A stretch of DNA of 64,000 bases, taken from NCBI RefSeq assembly GCF_018403225.1, contig NZ_BOSG01000002.1, forward strand, positions 310,001 to 374,000. The letters run 5' to 3'. Shown here in pieces: positions 42,133 to 50,758 of the stretch (positions are counted from its first letter, which is position 1; every line of letters starts with the position of its first letter). Under the pieces are notes generated by a model. That model searched no databases. It worked only from the letters and a program-made list of their open reading frames with translations, and was not told the DNA's origin. This DNA is from Paenibacillus sp. J23TS9 (GTDB lineage Bacteria > Bacillota > Bacilli > Paenibacillales > Paenibacillaceae). Both the position numbers and the translations under genes were made by a program.

Positions 42133-44436
42133 GTGAAGCAATATTTAAAGCTCGATAAATGGAACATCATCGAAGAGGATTTTCAGCTGCATCAGCATGA
42201 AATCTCTGAAAGTATTTTCAGCATCGGAAATGGATATATGGGCCAGCGCGCCAATTTTGAAGAAAACTACAGCGGTCCATCGCTGCAAGGCAGCTATATG
42301 GCAGGCGTTTACTATCCCGACAAAACACGTGTCGGCTGGTGGAAGAACGGCTATCCGGAGTATTTTGCCAAAGTCCTGAACAGCACCAACTGGATCGGTA
42401 TCAACATTGATATTGACGGACAACCGCTGGACCTCGCCACCTGTACTGTTAAAGATTTTTCGCGGGTGCTGAACATGAAGGAAGGTACGCTTTCCCGCAG
42501 CTTTACCGCTGAACTGGAGGGCGGCAAGGAAGTTCGCGTTGAATCACTGCGCTTTGTTAGCATGACCCGTCATGAAATCGGCGCGATCCGCTATGCCGTT
42601 ACCCCGCTCAATTTCAGCGGAACGCTTACCGTAACTCCATACCTGGATGGTGACGTACAAAATAAGGACTCTAATTACGAGGAAAAATTCTGGGCAGAGG
42701 TCTCTAAGGAATTCGGTGAAAACGATGCAGCATTAACCATAAAGACCAAAAAGCTCGACTTCCATCTCACCTCGGTAATGAAGTTTGAAATCAGCAAAAA
42801 CGGTGAACCACTGACTTTTGAAGCTGAACAAATTGAAAAAGAAAAATACGTGGGATCCCGCGTACAGATTCAAGCCGCCGAGAACGAACAGATCGTTATT
42901 TATAAGTATGTGGCCAATGTTACTTCCCGCGACTTTGGCTTTGGACAGCTGGTCGATGCCGCGCGCGGTGCACTTCAAAGCGCTGTAGAGGCCGGATTTC
43001 AGGAACTGCATAAAGAGCAGATTCAGGCATGGGCCGACAAATGGCGCGACAGCGATATCGTGATTGAAGGCGACGTGGCTGCGCAGCAGGCGATCCGCTT
43101 TAACATTTTTCAGCTGAACCAAACCTACAGCGGCGAAGACGACCGTCTGAATATTGGACCGAAGGGCTTTACCGGTGAAAAATACGGCGGCAGTACCTAC
43201 TGGGATACCGAAGCTTATTGCCTGCCGTTCTACCTGAGCACAGCAGACGCTTCCATCGCCCGCAACCTGCTCATCTACCGCTATAAGCATTTGGAAAAAG
43301 CGAAGGAAAACGCGCGCAAGCTTGGTTTCACCAAAGGCGCCCTCTACCCGATGGTTACCATGAACGGCGAGGAATGCCATAATGAATGGGAGATAACCTT
43401 TGAGGAAATCCATCGTAACGGCGCCATCGCCTATGCGGTTTACAACTACGTGAATTATACTGGAGACTTCGATTACCTGGGCCAATATGGTCTGGAAGTT
43501 CTCGCTGAAATCGCCCGATTCTGGGAGGAACGCGTTAACTATGTGCCAGCCAAAGATCAATATGTGATGCTCGGCGTGACAGGTCCGAACGAATACGAAA
43601 ATAACGTCAACAACAACTGGTATACGAACCGCATCGCCTCGTGGACCATGGAATATACACTGGAAGTGCTGGATTACCTGCGCGAAAATGAGCCTTCCCG
43701 TTATAATGAGCTGGTGGAGAAGCTGCATTTGACCACAGAAGAAACAGAGAAATGGCATGAGATTATTGATAAAATGTACTACCCTTACGATCCTGAGCGC
43801 GAAGTCTTCCTGCAGCAGGACGGCTTCCTGGATAAAGATCTAACGCCTGTAAAGGATCTCGATCCCAAGCATCTGCCGCTGAACCAAAACTGGTCCTGGG
43901 ACCGGATTTTGCGCTCTGCCTACATCAAGCAGGCCGATGTCCTGCAGGGTCTCTTCTTCCTGGGCGACCGCTATGATCTGGCCACGAAGAAGCGCAATTT
44001 CGACTTCTACGAGCCGCTGACGGTACATGAATCCTCCCTCTCCCCTTGTGTACACTCCATTATGGCGTGTGAGCTCGGTTACAAGGAGAAGGCTTATGAA
44101 ATGTACCTGCGTACCTCGCGCCTTGATCTGGATAATTACAACAATGACACCGAGGATGGATGTCATACGACCAGTATGGCCGGTACGTGGATGTCCGTTG
44201 TTCACGGCTTCGGCGGCCTGAAGGTCAAAGATGGTGTTCTGCAGCTGAATCCGTTTAACCCGGGTCACTGGAAGTCCTTCTCTTTCAAAGTAATGTTCCG
44301 CGGCTCGCGCCTCAAGGTAACGGTTGGCGAACATGATGTGATTGTGGCCAACGAATCCGAAGTGCCTGCCGATATCAACGTGTATGGCAAAGATTATACG
44401 GTCGGCGGCATGGGCAATGTAAAAGTCGCACACTAA
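42133..44436 (+). CDS. mapA: Maltose phosphorylase (GH65)
   Basis: A 767-residue GH65 enzyme that phosphorolyses maltose to glucose and beta-glucose-1-phosphate. Landmarks: IFSIGNGYMGQRANF, the phosphate-side YGGSTYWDTEAYCLPF, the substrate loop HNEWEITFEEIHRN typical of maltose-specific members, general acid in VTGPNEYENNVNNNWYTN, and HESSLSPCVHSI. I choose GTG 42133 because AAAGGAG sits nine bases upstream, whereas ATG 42109 has none. With this start the general acid becomes E487, the number I recall for the Lactobacillus brevis enzyme. It forms an operon with pgmB. Confidence 0.94.
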   Translation: MKQYLKLDKWNIIEEDFQLHQHEISESIFSIGNGYMGQRANFEENYSGPSLQGSYMAGVYYPDKTRVGWWKNGYPEYFAKVLNSTNWIGINIDIDGQPLDLATCTVKDFSRVLNMKEGTLSRSFTAELEGGKEVRVESLRFVSMTRHEIGAIRYAVTPLNFSGTLTVTPYLDGDVQNKDSNYEEKFWAEVSKEFGENDAALTIKTKKLDFHLTSVMKFEISKNGEPLTFEAEQIEKEKYVGSRVQIQAAENEQIVIYKYVANVTSRDFGFGQLVDAARGALQSAVEAGFQELHKEQIQAWADKWRDSDIVIEGDVAAQQAIRFNIFQLNQTYSGEDDRLNIGPKGFTGEKYGGSTYWDTEAYCLPFYLSTADASIARNLLIYRYKHLEKAKENARKLGFTKGALYPMVTMNGEECHNEWEITFEEIHRNGAIAYAVYNYVNYTGDFDYLGQYGLEVLAEIARFWEERVNYVPAKDQYVMLGVTGPNEYENNVNNNWYTNRIASWTMEYTLEVLDYLRENEPSRYNELVEKLHLTTEETEKWHEIIDKMYYPYDPEREVFLQQDGFLDKDLTPVKDLDPKHLPLNQNWSWDRILRSAYIKQADVLQGLFFLGDRYDLATKKRNFDFYEPLTVHESSLSPCVHSIMACELGYKEKAYEMYLRTSRLDLDNYNNDTEDGCHTTSMAGTWMSVVHGFGGLKVKDGVLQLNPFNPGHWKSFSFKVMFRGSRLKVTVGEHDVIVANESEVPADINVYGKDYTVGGMGNVKVAH

Positions 44437-44462
44437 AATAGAGACTTCTATCGACGTACTTA

Positions 44463-44501
44463 GCAAGAAGACGGACCATAAAATGCGGTCCGTCTTCTTG
44501 C
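44463..44501. terminator. Long hairpin after maltose phosphorylase
   Basis: A perfect 15-bp stem GCAAGAAGACGGACC with its complement and a 9-base loop. No T-run follows, so it may protect the 3' end instead of terminating. Confidence 0.6.
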
Positions 44502-44546
44502 GATGATTGAATAGCAGCGCTGAAAAATCATGCATTCTATTTTTAT

Positions 44547-44580
44547 AAAAAGAGCCGTCTCACGCGGGACGGCTCTTTTT
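44547..44580 (+). terminator. Rho-independent terminator of pgmB-mapA
   Basis: AAAAAGAGCCGTC (44547-44559) pairs with GACGGCTCTTTTT (44568-44580), a classic stem with a T-run. Confidence 0.88.
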
Positions 44581-44595
44581 GCGCGCTGTGATAAA

Positions 44596-44633
44596 GAAAA
44601 AGCGGCACAAGCTTAAACGCTTGTGCCGCTTTT
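44596..44633. terminator. Second bidirectional terminator hairpin
   Basis: AAAAGCGGCACAAGC and GCTTGTGCCGCTTTT pair around TTAAAC, 16 bp after the previous terminator. The remaining bases to 44776 show nothing recognisable. Confidence 0.8.
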
Positions 44634-44776
44634 CTATTGCAGGTATGCCATGGAGGGCACTTTATCCCGCTTTATTAAGCGCTACCGGATCTGAACCAGA
44701 ATGTATAATAAAGGTATTCGTTACTCATGGATAGAATATGAATATGCATAAGTAAAAAACAATGCAGGTGAATCCG

Positions 44777-45025
44777 ATGAAATTTCTACCTATGTTGCGA
44801 GATGAACCGATATGGCTTAGAGTCGTTTGGGCATGTACGATTATAACCATGATTGTCCTCTTAATCATCAACCGATGGAAATACATTCCTTTATGCACTT
44901 CTATTTTTTATCTCTTTTTTTCTATCCGCCATTGGAAGAACAAAGAAGAAAACAAACGTATTCCTTATCTTATCGTTGCTATATTATTCTTCATAAATTT
45001 TCTGCAGATGATTGACGTGTTATGA
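44777..45025 (+). CDS. Small two-helix membrane protein, unknown function
   Basis: An 82-residue ORF, family not recognised. Two hydrophobic segments at about 18-35 ([16 protein letters not shown]) and 60-80 ([17 protein letters not shown]) with a basic loop between ([11 protein letters not shown]). The ATG at 44777 has AGGTG six bases upstream. The sequence is AT-rich relative to neighbours. A bidirectional hairpin follows. Confidence 0.55.
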   Translation: MKFLPMLRDEPIWLRVVWACTIITMIVLLIINRWKYIPLCTSIFYLFFSIRHWKNKEENKRIPYLIVAILFFINFLQMIDVL

Positions 45026-45040
45026 TTCAATCCTCATCAA

Positions 45041-45080
45041 AAAACCGTAATCCCTCACAGGACTACGGTTTTCATTTTTC
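45041..45080. terminator. Bidirectional terminator
   Basis: AAAACCGTA and TACGGTTTT pair around the TCC..GGA inner stem. It serves the convergent small ORF and the EAL-domain gene. Confidence 0.75.
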
Positions 45081-45092
45081 CATATGTAGTTG

Positions 45093-46130
45093 TTACACGG
45101 CCCGCTGTGCATCAAATGGAGGACGGTCGGAGGGTTTGCCGAACAAATAGCCTTGAGCAAGCTGAATGCCGGAATTGCGGCAAAATTCAAACTCCTCCCG
45201 GCGCTCAATTCCCTCAGCAAGCACTTTACCGCCAAATTTTTCAGCCCGGTCAAGGATATTCAGGATTTGATCCCTTTTGGCAGCGTCCTGATCACAGCAG
45301 TCGATCAAGCTGCGGTCAATTTTGACATAGTCCGGTTTCAACATCGACATCACTTCCATTGTCGAGTAGCCGGATCCCACATCGTCCAGTGCCACCTTCA
45401 TCCCATGGTCGCGATACGCCTTGAAAATTTGGAGGAGGTGATCCATGTTAACGATTTTTTCCGTTTCCACCACTTCAAACACAAAGTCTTCAGGGTCCAG
45501 GTGCAGCCGGTCAATGGTTTTAAAGGTATGACTCAGGCAATATTCAGGATTATATATGGATGATGGCAAGAAATTAATAAAGCGTTTGATGCCTTTCGGC
45601 AGCCATTCCGCGCTGGTCTCAATGGCCGAAATTCGGGCTGCCCGGTCCAGGAAGGAGTGCATCCCGGTTTCCCTGGCGATTTCAAACAAAAGGTACGGTT
45701 GAAAAGGGATACCGTTTGGCGCAGGGCGCAGCAAAAATTCGAAGCCGACTATATTTTCCGAAATATCGACAATCGGCTGCATATGGCTTGAAAATTGCCC
45801 CTGCTGTATAATGTCGACCACGTTATAATGATTCATTCTCGCCCTCATCTGGGCGAGTGAGATCCAAGGACTGCTGCTTTCATCCCGCCCCCGGCCTGTA
45901 ATGGAAATGGACGTTGCCTCCACGATTTCTGCCGGAAGCATATAGAGGCTATGCATCAGTTCGAGAAGTTCATCCTTCGTATCGTAGAATACAATGATAT
46001 CCTCAACGCCTGTTTCCGTTACAAGTTGTTTTTCATGGATTACTGCAGATACCAGATGATGTCTAGGCTTGAATCGGACCCTTCCTTGATCTTCTACAGG
46101 TTGTATGGGGGCGCATCCGCTGCAGTTCAT
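45093..46130 (-). CDS. EAL-domain protein with altered motifs
   Basis: A 345-residue cytoplasmic protein. An N-terminal ~100 residues start with a CxxC (MNCSGCAPI). An EAL c-di-GMP phosphodiesterase fold follows from about 105. The signature motif is GFEFLLRP instead of EALLR; VFEVVETEKI, VALDDVGSGYS, YVKIDRSLID, LAEGIERREE and AQGYLFGKP replace the usual forms. The acidic metal ligands and the Lys appear kept, but the changed surroundings leave activity uncertain; it could be a c-di-GMP receptor. No GGDEF domain. The start at 46130 follows AAGGAGG. Confidence 0.88.
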   Translation of the reverse strand: MNCSGCAPIQPVEDQGRVRFKPRHHLVSAVIHEKQLVTETGVEDIIVFYDTKDELLELMHSLYMLPAEIVEATSISITGRGRDESSSPWISLAQMRARMNHYNVVDIIQQGQFSSHMQPIVDISENIVGFEFLLRPAPNGIPFQPYLLFEIARETGMHSFLDRAARISAIETSAEWLPKGIKRFINFLPSSIYNPEYCLSHTFKTIDRLHLDPEDFVFEVVETEKIVNMDHLLQIFKAYRDHGMKVALDDVGSGYSTMEVMSMLKPDYVKIDRSLIDCCDQDAAKRDQILNILDRAEKFGGKVLAEGIERREEFEFCRNSGIQLAQGYLFGKPSDRPPFDAQRAV

Positions 46131-46236
46131 GTAGTTCCTCCTTGGCATATTTTGCCGAAAATTGTTGATTTGATTATAGCACGGTGCCCACAATTTGTGT
46201 GTGAGGTTTTGTTAATTTTAAACAATAATTTAACAA

Positions 46237-46274
46237 AACAAGGCCGACGGTTAACCTTAACCGTCGGCCTTGTT
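46237..46274 (-). terminator. Terminator of the 5'-nucleotidase gene
   Basis: A ~16-bp GC-rich stem (AACAAGGCCGACGG / CCGTCGGCCTTGTT, extended by TT/AA) with T-rich sequence on the minus side. Confidence 0.85.
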
Positions 46275-46303
46275 CTTTGGCTATAACATATGTCACATAT
46301 GAC

Positions 46304-48580
46304 TTATGGGATCAAAATTTGTTGTCCGATTTTGAGGCCGCGGACATTGTTGATTCCATTTGCTTTTGCGATTTTTTCCCAATCTACGCCGAACTGAAGT
46401 CCGATGCGGTAGAGATTGTCACCCTTTTTGATCACATAAACCTTGCCGTTTGTAGACGGTTTGGTCGGTTCAGGTTTAGGCTCAGGCTTGGTTGTCGGCT
46501 CGGATGGCTTTGCCGGAACCGTAGGAACCGAAGGAGTTTGTGGCTTCTCTGGCTCTGCCGGAGTCGTCGTTGGAGGCGTTGTTGGCTCTGTGGAAGGAGC
46601 TGCTGCACCTACGGACAGATCCAGGCCGTATTTGGCAAAACCATTTTCAGCGGCACCAACATACGACATATTCTTGCTTTTCGCTACCAAATCCTTAGCA
46701 TCCGGAGAGGAAGTGAACGTTACATCCAGCTTCTTGTCGACCTGAGCGAACGACCAGTTGTTGTCCGCGGAAGGATTGATCGTTTCATTCTCGCGGATGT
46801 AGTCAATAATAACCTGACGGTTTTCGTCCGGAGCTGCCATGATAATGCGCTTGCCATCCGGATTGGCCAATTTGGAGGACGAAGCACGGTAGTTGTTTGT
46901 TGCCACAACAAATTTTTGCTTCAGATCGATTGGCTTGCCGTTATACTGCAGGTTTTTGATGCGGTTGGCATCGGCGTTAACCAAACTACCTTTAAGATCA
47001 TATTTCACCGGCTGAGTCACATCGATTTGGTACGTTACGCCATCAATAACATCATAGTTGTATGTTGGGAAATCATTATTGATAAGCGGTTGTTCCGTTG
47101 TTTTGGAAGGATCGATCTGGTTGAACTGTCCTGCGGACCATTCGAGCCAGTTTTTCACTTCTTCGCCAGTCACGACTACAGCGTGTACAGTGTTCGGATA
47201 CACGTAAAGGTCGGAGACATTCTTAATCGCGATGGTTCCTGCCGGAATATTTGTATAATAAGAAGCGCCTGAGCGTCCGCCTGCTTTAAATGGAGCTCCT
47301 GCAGAGAGAACCGGAAGGTTTTCGTATTCGGTACCTTTCAGGTTCTTTTCAACATACCACTTTTGCGCGTTGGTCACGATCTGGATAGACGGATCATCTT
47401 GTACAAGCGCAAAGTAGCTGTTAATTGGTGCCGTGGTTTTGCCTACAGGGCCGCGAACGTAATCGATGGTTGCGTCATGCTCTGTTTTAACAGCGTCTAC
47501 GATCTCTTGATCGGCATCCACCAGAGCTTTTTTAGTGGCTACATCATAAACGGCACGAGTTTCGGTTTTGGAGTCGCTTACCTTCCACTTGCCATCTACC
47601 ATTTCGAGGTCCAGATCGATAATGCCGAGGTGGTCACCCCAATATCCAGGTTCAACAGATGGCACGCCATTGATGGTACCTTTGTCGAGATCCACGCCTT
47701 TTTTGCCTTTAAACTCAGCGCTTGGGAATGTTTTATGGGCATGTCCGAACATGATCGCATCGATGCCTTCAACCTGGCTCAGGTACAGAACGGAGTTTTC
47801 CATCAGCTCGGTTTGCGGAATATCCTCAAAACCGGAGTGAGGAATCGCGACGATAACGTCGGCTCCTTCTTTTTTCATCTGAGGGATGAATTTTTTAGCT
47901 GTTTGGATGATGTCTTTTGCAATAACCTTGCCTTCCAGATTGGCACTATCCCACTGCATGATTTGAGGAGGTGCAAAGGCGATAACGCCAACCTTAACGG
48001 TTTGCTCCTTGCCGTTCTCATCAATCACTTTCTTGTCCAGTATGGTATAAGGGGTAAAATAGTTTACATCATTGCTGTCATCTTTATCCCCGTCGTCTTT
48101 GTAAATATTGGCGTTAACGATCGGGAAGTTTGCTCCCTTTTCAGCCAGCTTCAGGAAATCGAGTCCGTAGTTAAATTCATGGTTCCCTACGCCGCCCGCA
48201 TCATAACTCATTAAATCCATCGCTTTATATACCGGATGAGTTTCGCCCGGCTTGAGCGGGTTTACTTTAGCCACGTAATCTCCGAGCGGATTGCCCTGAA
48301 GGAGATCGCCATTGTCGAACAGCAGGCTGTTTTTTGCTTCTTTACGCGCTGCATTGATCAGGCTGGCTGTTTTGGCAAAGCCGTATTCGTCTGTTGGCTT
48401 GTCTGCATAGTAATCATAGTTGACCATGTTCACATGCAGATCCGATGTTTCCATCAAACGGAGCTTTACTTTGGAGCTTGTACTTCCGTCTGCGTACGCA
48501 GAAAACGGGAGCGCCAATACGTTGAATGCAACGGCGGCGGCGGCAATACTTTTTACAACTTTTTTACGGGACTTCGACAT
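46304..48580 (-). CDS. Secreted 5'-nucleotidase / 2',3'-cyclic phosphodiesterase with C-terminal LysM
   Basis: A 758-residue exported metallophosphoesterase. Signal peptide at about 1-30 (AFNVLALPFSAYA). Calcineurin-like domain with dimetal ligands in METSDLHVNM, FDNGDLLQGN, GVGNHEFNYG, IPHSGFED and FGHAHKTF. C-terminal nucleotide-binding domain at about 380-640 (APFKAGGRSGASYYTNIPAG). A Pro/Thr/Glu linker leads to one LysM repeat at the end (YVIKKGDNLYRIGLQFGVDW to GQQILIP), which should hold it on peptidoglycan. Similar enzymes often use a sortase signal instead. Role: scavenging phosphate and nucleosides from extracellular nucleotides. The start follows AGGAGGGG. Confidence 0.93.
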   Translation of the reverse strand: MSKSRKKVVKSIAAAAVAFNVLALPFSAYADGSTSSKVKLRLMETSDLHVNMVNYDYYADKPTDEYGFAKTASLINAARKEAKNSLLFDNGDLLQGNPLGDYVAKVNPLKPGETHPVYKAMDLMSYDAGGVGNHEFNYGLDFLKLAEKGANFPIVNANIYKDDGDKDDSNDVNYFTPYTILDKKVIDENGKEQTVKVGVIAFAPPQIMQWDSANLEGKVIAKDIIQTAKKFIPQMKKEGADVIVAIPHSGFEDIPQTELMENSVLYLSQVEGIDAIMFGHAHKTFPSAEFKGKKGVDLDKGTINGVPSVEPGYWGDHLGIIDLDLEMVDGKWKVSDSKTETRAVYDVATKKALVDADQEIVDAVKTEHDATIDYVRGPVGKTTAPINSYFALVQDDPSIQIVTNAQKWYVEKNLKGTEYENLPVLSAGAPFKAGGRSGASYYTNIPAGTIAIKNVSDLYVYPNTVHAVVVTGEEVKNWLEWSAGQFNQIDPSKTTEQPLINNDFPTYNYDVIDGVTYQIDVTQPVKYDLKGSLVNADANRIKNLQYNGKPIDLKQKFVVATNNYRASSSKLANPDGKRIIMAAPDENRQVIIDYIRENETINPSADNNWSFAQVDKKLDVTFTSSPDAKDLVAKSKNMSYVGAAENGFAKYGLDLSVGAAAPSTEPTTPPTTTPAEPEKPQTPSVPTVPAKPSEPTTKPEPKPEPTKPSTNGKVYVIKKGDNLYRIGLQFGVDWEKIAKANGINNVRGLKIGQQILIP

Positions 48581-48732
48581 TTTACCCCTCCTAAATATAT
48601 GTACCTCAAAAGTACAATGCACGGACCGTTTTGTAACCGTTCTCTAAAATAACCACCGGTTAAATCCTTCTATGGTCCAATAGTAGTTTATATCGATTCC
48701 AACCCAAAATAAAGACAAAAACACCCATTTGT

Positions 48733-48769
48733 AAAAAAATAATACCTGGGACCCTGTCCCAGGTATTAT
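48733..48769 (-). terminator. Terminator of the pyridoxamine-oxidase-like gene
   Basis: A 14-bp perfect stem around a CCT loop (48739-48752 with 48756-48769), followed on the minus strand by seven T. Confidence 0.88.
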
Positions 48770-48823
48770 ACAAGATTTTACATACTGAATTTTAGTTCGA
48801 AAACACTAGCTCAAATGGCTTTT

Positions 48824-49243
48824 CTACTCAATCCACTCATGCTTTTCCCCGTTGTCCGATGTGTATTCAATCCGCACCGGCTTGATCTTAAGAATGACAT
48901 AGTCCGGGTCCTCGGGGCCTGAAAATGTCATTTTGAACTCCGGTTTCCAGATCTGCTTGCGAAGTTCATCATTATCCGAAATACTGCAGACGCCTTCGAT
49001 TTCCACGACATCCTTGGTACCGCCCTTCTCATATCCGAGAAGCAGGGAAACATGCGGATTTTCCTCAAGCTCCTCCACCTTATGGGTTTTGCGGTCGGTC
49101 ACCATATGTATGCTCAACCCCTGATTATAGAGCGCCATATAGCGCTGCTTTGGCCGATTGCCTTCAACGGTGGCAAAGGAGCAGAATTCATTATGATCCA
49201 TAATTTTCGCAATATTTTGTTCCATTTCAATTTTAGCTTCCAT
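48824..49243 (-). CDS. Pyridoxamine 5'-phosphate oxidase-fold protein
   Basis: A 139-residue split-barrel flavin-binding-type protein of the general-stress 26 / PNPOx-like group: N-terminal IMDHNEFCSFATVEGNRPKQ, central IHMVTDRKTHKVEELEENP, VSLLLGYEKGG. It may bind FMN, F420 or haem; the ligand cannot be told. Monocistronic. Confidence 0.85.
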   Translation of the reverse strand: MEAKIEMEQNIAKIMDHNEFCSFATVEGNRPKQRYMALYNQGLSIHMVTDRKTHKVEELEENPHVSLLLGYEKGGTKDVVEIEGVCSISDNDELRKQIWKPEFKMTFSGPEDPDYVILKIKPVRIEYTSDNGEKHEWIE

Positions 49244-49424
49244 TCGCTATCATTCTCCTATCCATTGATAAATAGCTTTCATGCACGTATATGTAGTGTA
49301 CCCTTTCCGAATTTGGATGAACCGTTCAGGAGAATTTTACAAGAATCGGTGACGCAGGAGATATGGCTTGGTATGATGAGGATGAGAAAACGTTTGTCAT
49401 AAATACTATAAGAAGGAGCTCATC

Positions 49425-50663
49425 ATGAAACGGTTATTATGGATAGGATGTTTATCCTACTTTCTGATTGGTCTGGCCCATGTCGTGCTCGGTTCAGTAC
49501 TTCCTGTACTTCTCGAGCATTACGGCCGTGAATACAGCGAAGGCGGGACGCTTATTTTCACCCAGTTTGCCGGTTTTCTGGCAGGGGTGCTTGTCTCTCC
49601 TTTACTTAATAAACGATTCGGCAAAAGAGGCGGTTTGCTGATTGCGGTTTCCCTGCTTTGCGCAGCCGAGCTTGCTTACATGCTCCTGCCACCGTGGGGG
49701 TGGTTGTACCCTATAGCCGCATGCGCCGGTTTTGGCTTCGGCATGATTGAGGCAGTGATCGGAACGATTATTATTGCAGCCATTAAGGAAAAAACGGCGG
49801 TGGCCATGAGCCGTCTTGAAGTCTTTTTCGGTGTGGGAGCCATGCTCATGCCGCTCATCGCAAGCGGATTAATTACGCAGGGCTGGTGGCGTTTTTCCTT
49901 TCTCGTCATTTCTCTGTTTTCACTTGTCACCTTTTTCTTCTGGACCAAAAGCTCCTTTGGTGAAACCATTGATGCCGAGCTGGGCATGAAGCAGCTGACA
50001 GCATCCATCAGCGGTTCAAACACCGAGATTATTAGTGAACCCAAGAAGCCTTTTCCCTATCAGGGTAAATCCTTATGGATTCTGCTGATGTTCATGCTGT
50101 TCTTCTTTATTTATGTCGGGACTGAGATGAGTCTTGCCAACTTTATGCCTGCCATATTGATTGAGAAGCTTGGTATGAAGGAAGCCGGAGCGGCGCTCAG
50201 CGTCACCTGTTTCTGGATCGCCATGTCTGTGGGACGGATTTTCGCAGGTACCGTCGCTGAACGCATTCATTACCGGGTATACGTATTTTTCAGCTGCGCG
50301 GTGACGCTGGTTCTGCTGGCCATTTTCCCTCTTACCTCAAGCGTCTGGTCAGCCTTTACCGTTATTTTGCTGCTTGGTCTGTTCATGTCCGGCATTTTCT
50401 CCATCGCTCTTGTCTTTGCGAGTAAAATGCTTGCGGGAAGCGAGGAATCCACGCCGAGCATCCTCATTGCTTCCGGAGGGGTGGGTGGTGCGCTGCTTCC
50501 ACTGGTTATCGGCTGGTGCATGGATCATCTCCAAGTAAACCAAACGGCCTGGCTGCTGGCGGTCTTCACGCTTTTCATGGTTGCTCTAAGCTTTGCGGCA
50601 TTCCAGATCCAGCGCAAACAGCGCGCATATAAAGAGCAGCAAGTGATTCAGGCTGGCTCGTAG
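49425..50663 (+). CDS. MFS sugar transporter, GlcP-like
   Basis: A 412-residue major facilitator with 12 predicted helices. The pattern (SVLPVLLEHYGREYSEGG, FTQFAGFLAGVLVSPLL, GFGFGMIEAVIGTII, MSRLEVFFGVGAMLMPL) strongly resembles Bacillus subtilis GlcP, a glucose/mannose:H+ symporter of the FucP group. Exact sugar is inferred. AAGGAG precedes the ATG. Followed by its own terminator. Confidence 0.85.
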   Translation: MKRLLWIGCLSYFLIGLAHVVLGSVLPVLLEHYGREYSEGGTLIFTQFAGFLAGVLVSPLLNKRFGKRGGLLIAVSLLCAAELAYMLLPPWGWLYPIAACAGFGFGMIEAVIGTIIIAAIKEKTAVAMSRLEVFFGVGAMLMPLIASGLITQGWWRFSFLVISLFSLVTFFFWTKSSFGETIDAELGMKQLTASISGSNTEIISEPKKPFPYQGKSLWILLMFMLFFFIYVGTEMSLANFMPAILIEKLGMKEAGAALSVTCFWIAMSVGRIFAGTVAERIHYRVYVFFSCAVTLVLLAIFPLTSSVWSAFTVILLLGLFMSGIFSIALVFASKMLAGSEESTPSILIASGGVGGALLPLVIGWCMDHLQVNQTAWLLAVFTLFMVALSFAAFQIQRKQRAYKEQQVIQAGS

Positions 50664-50716
50664 CCAAAATAACTAAATCACCAATTCGTAGCTGCAAGCC
50701 ATCCATCTTACACTTT

Positions 50717-50745
50717 AAAGCGTCCCGGATCCGGGACGCTTTTTT
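50717..50745 (+). terminator. Terminator after the MFS gene
   Basis: AAAGCGTCCCG and CGGGACGCTTT pair around a GATC loop, followed by TTTT. Confidence 0.9.
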
Positions 50746-50758
50746 CACTATGCAACCC

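Noticed and set aside
46277..47272. 331-codon plus-strand ORF opposite the 5'-nucleotidase, Arg/Cys-rich.
   Set aside because: Arises from the reverse of the Pro/Thr/Glu linker and adjoining sequence; no ribosome site.
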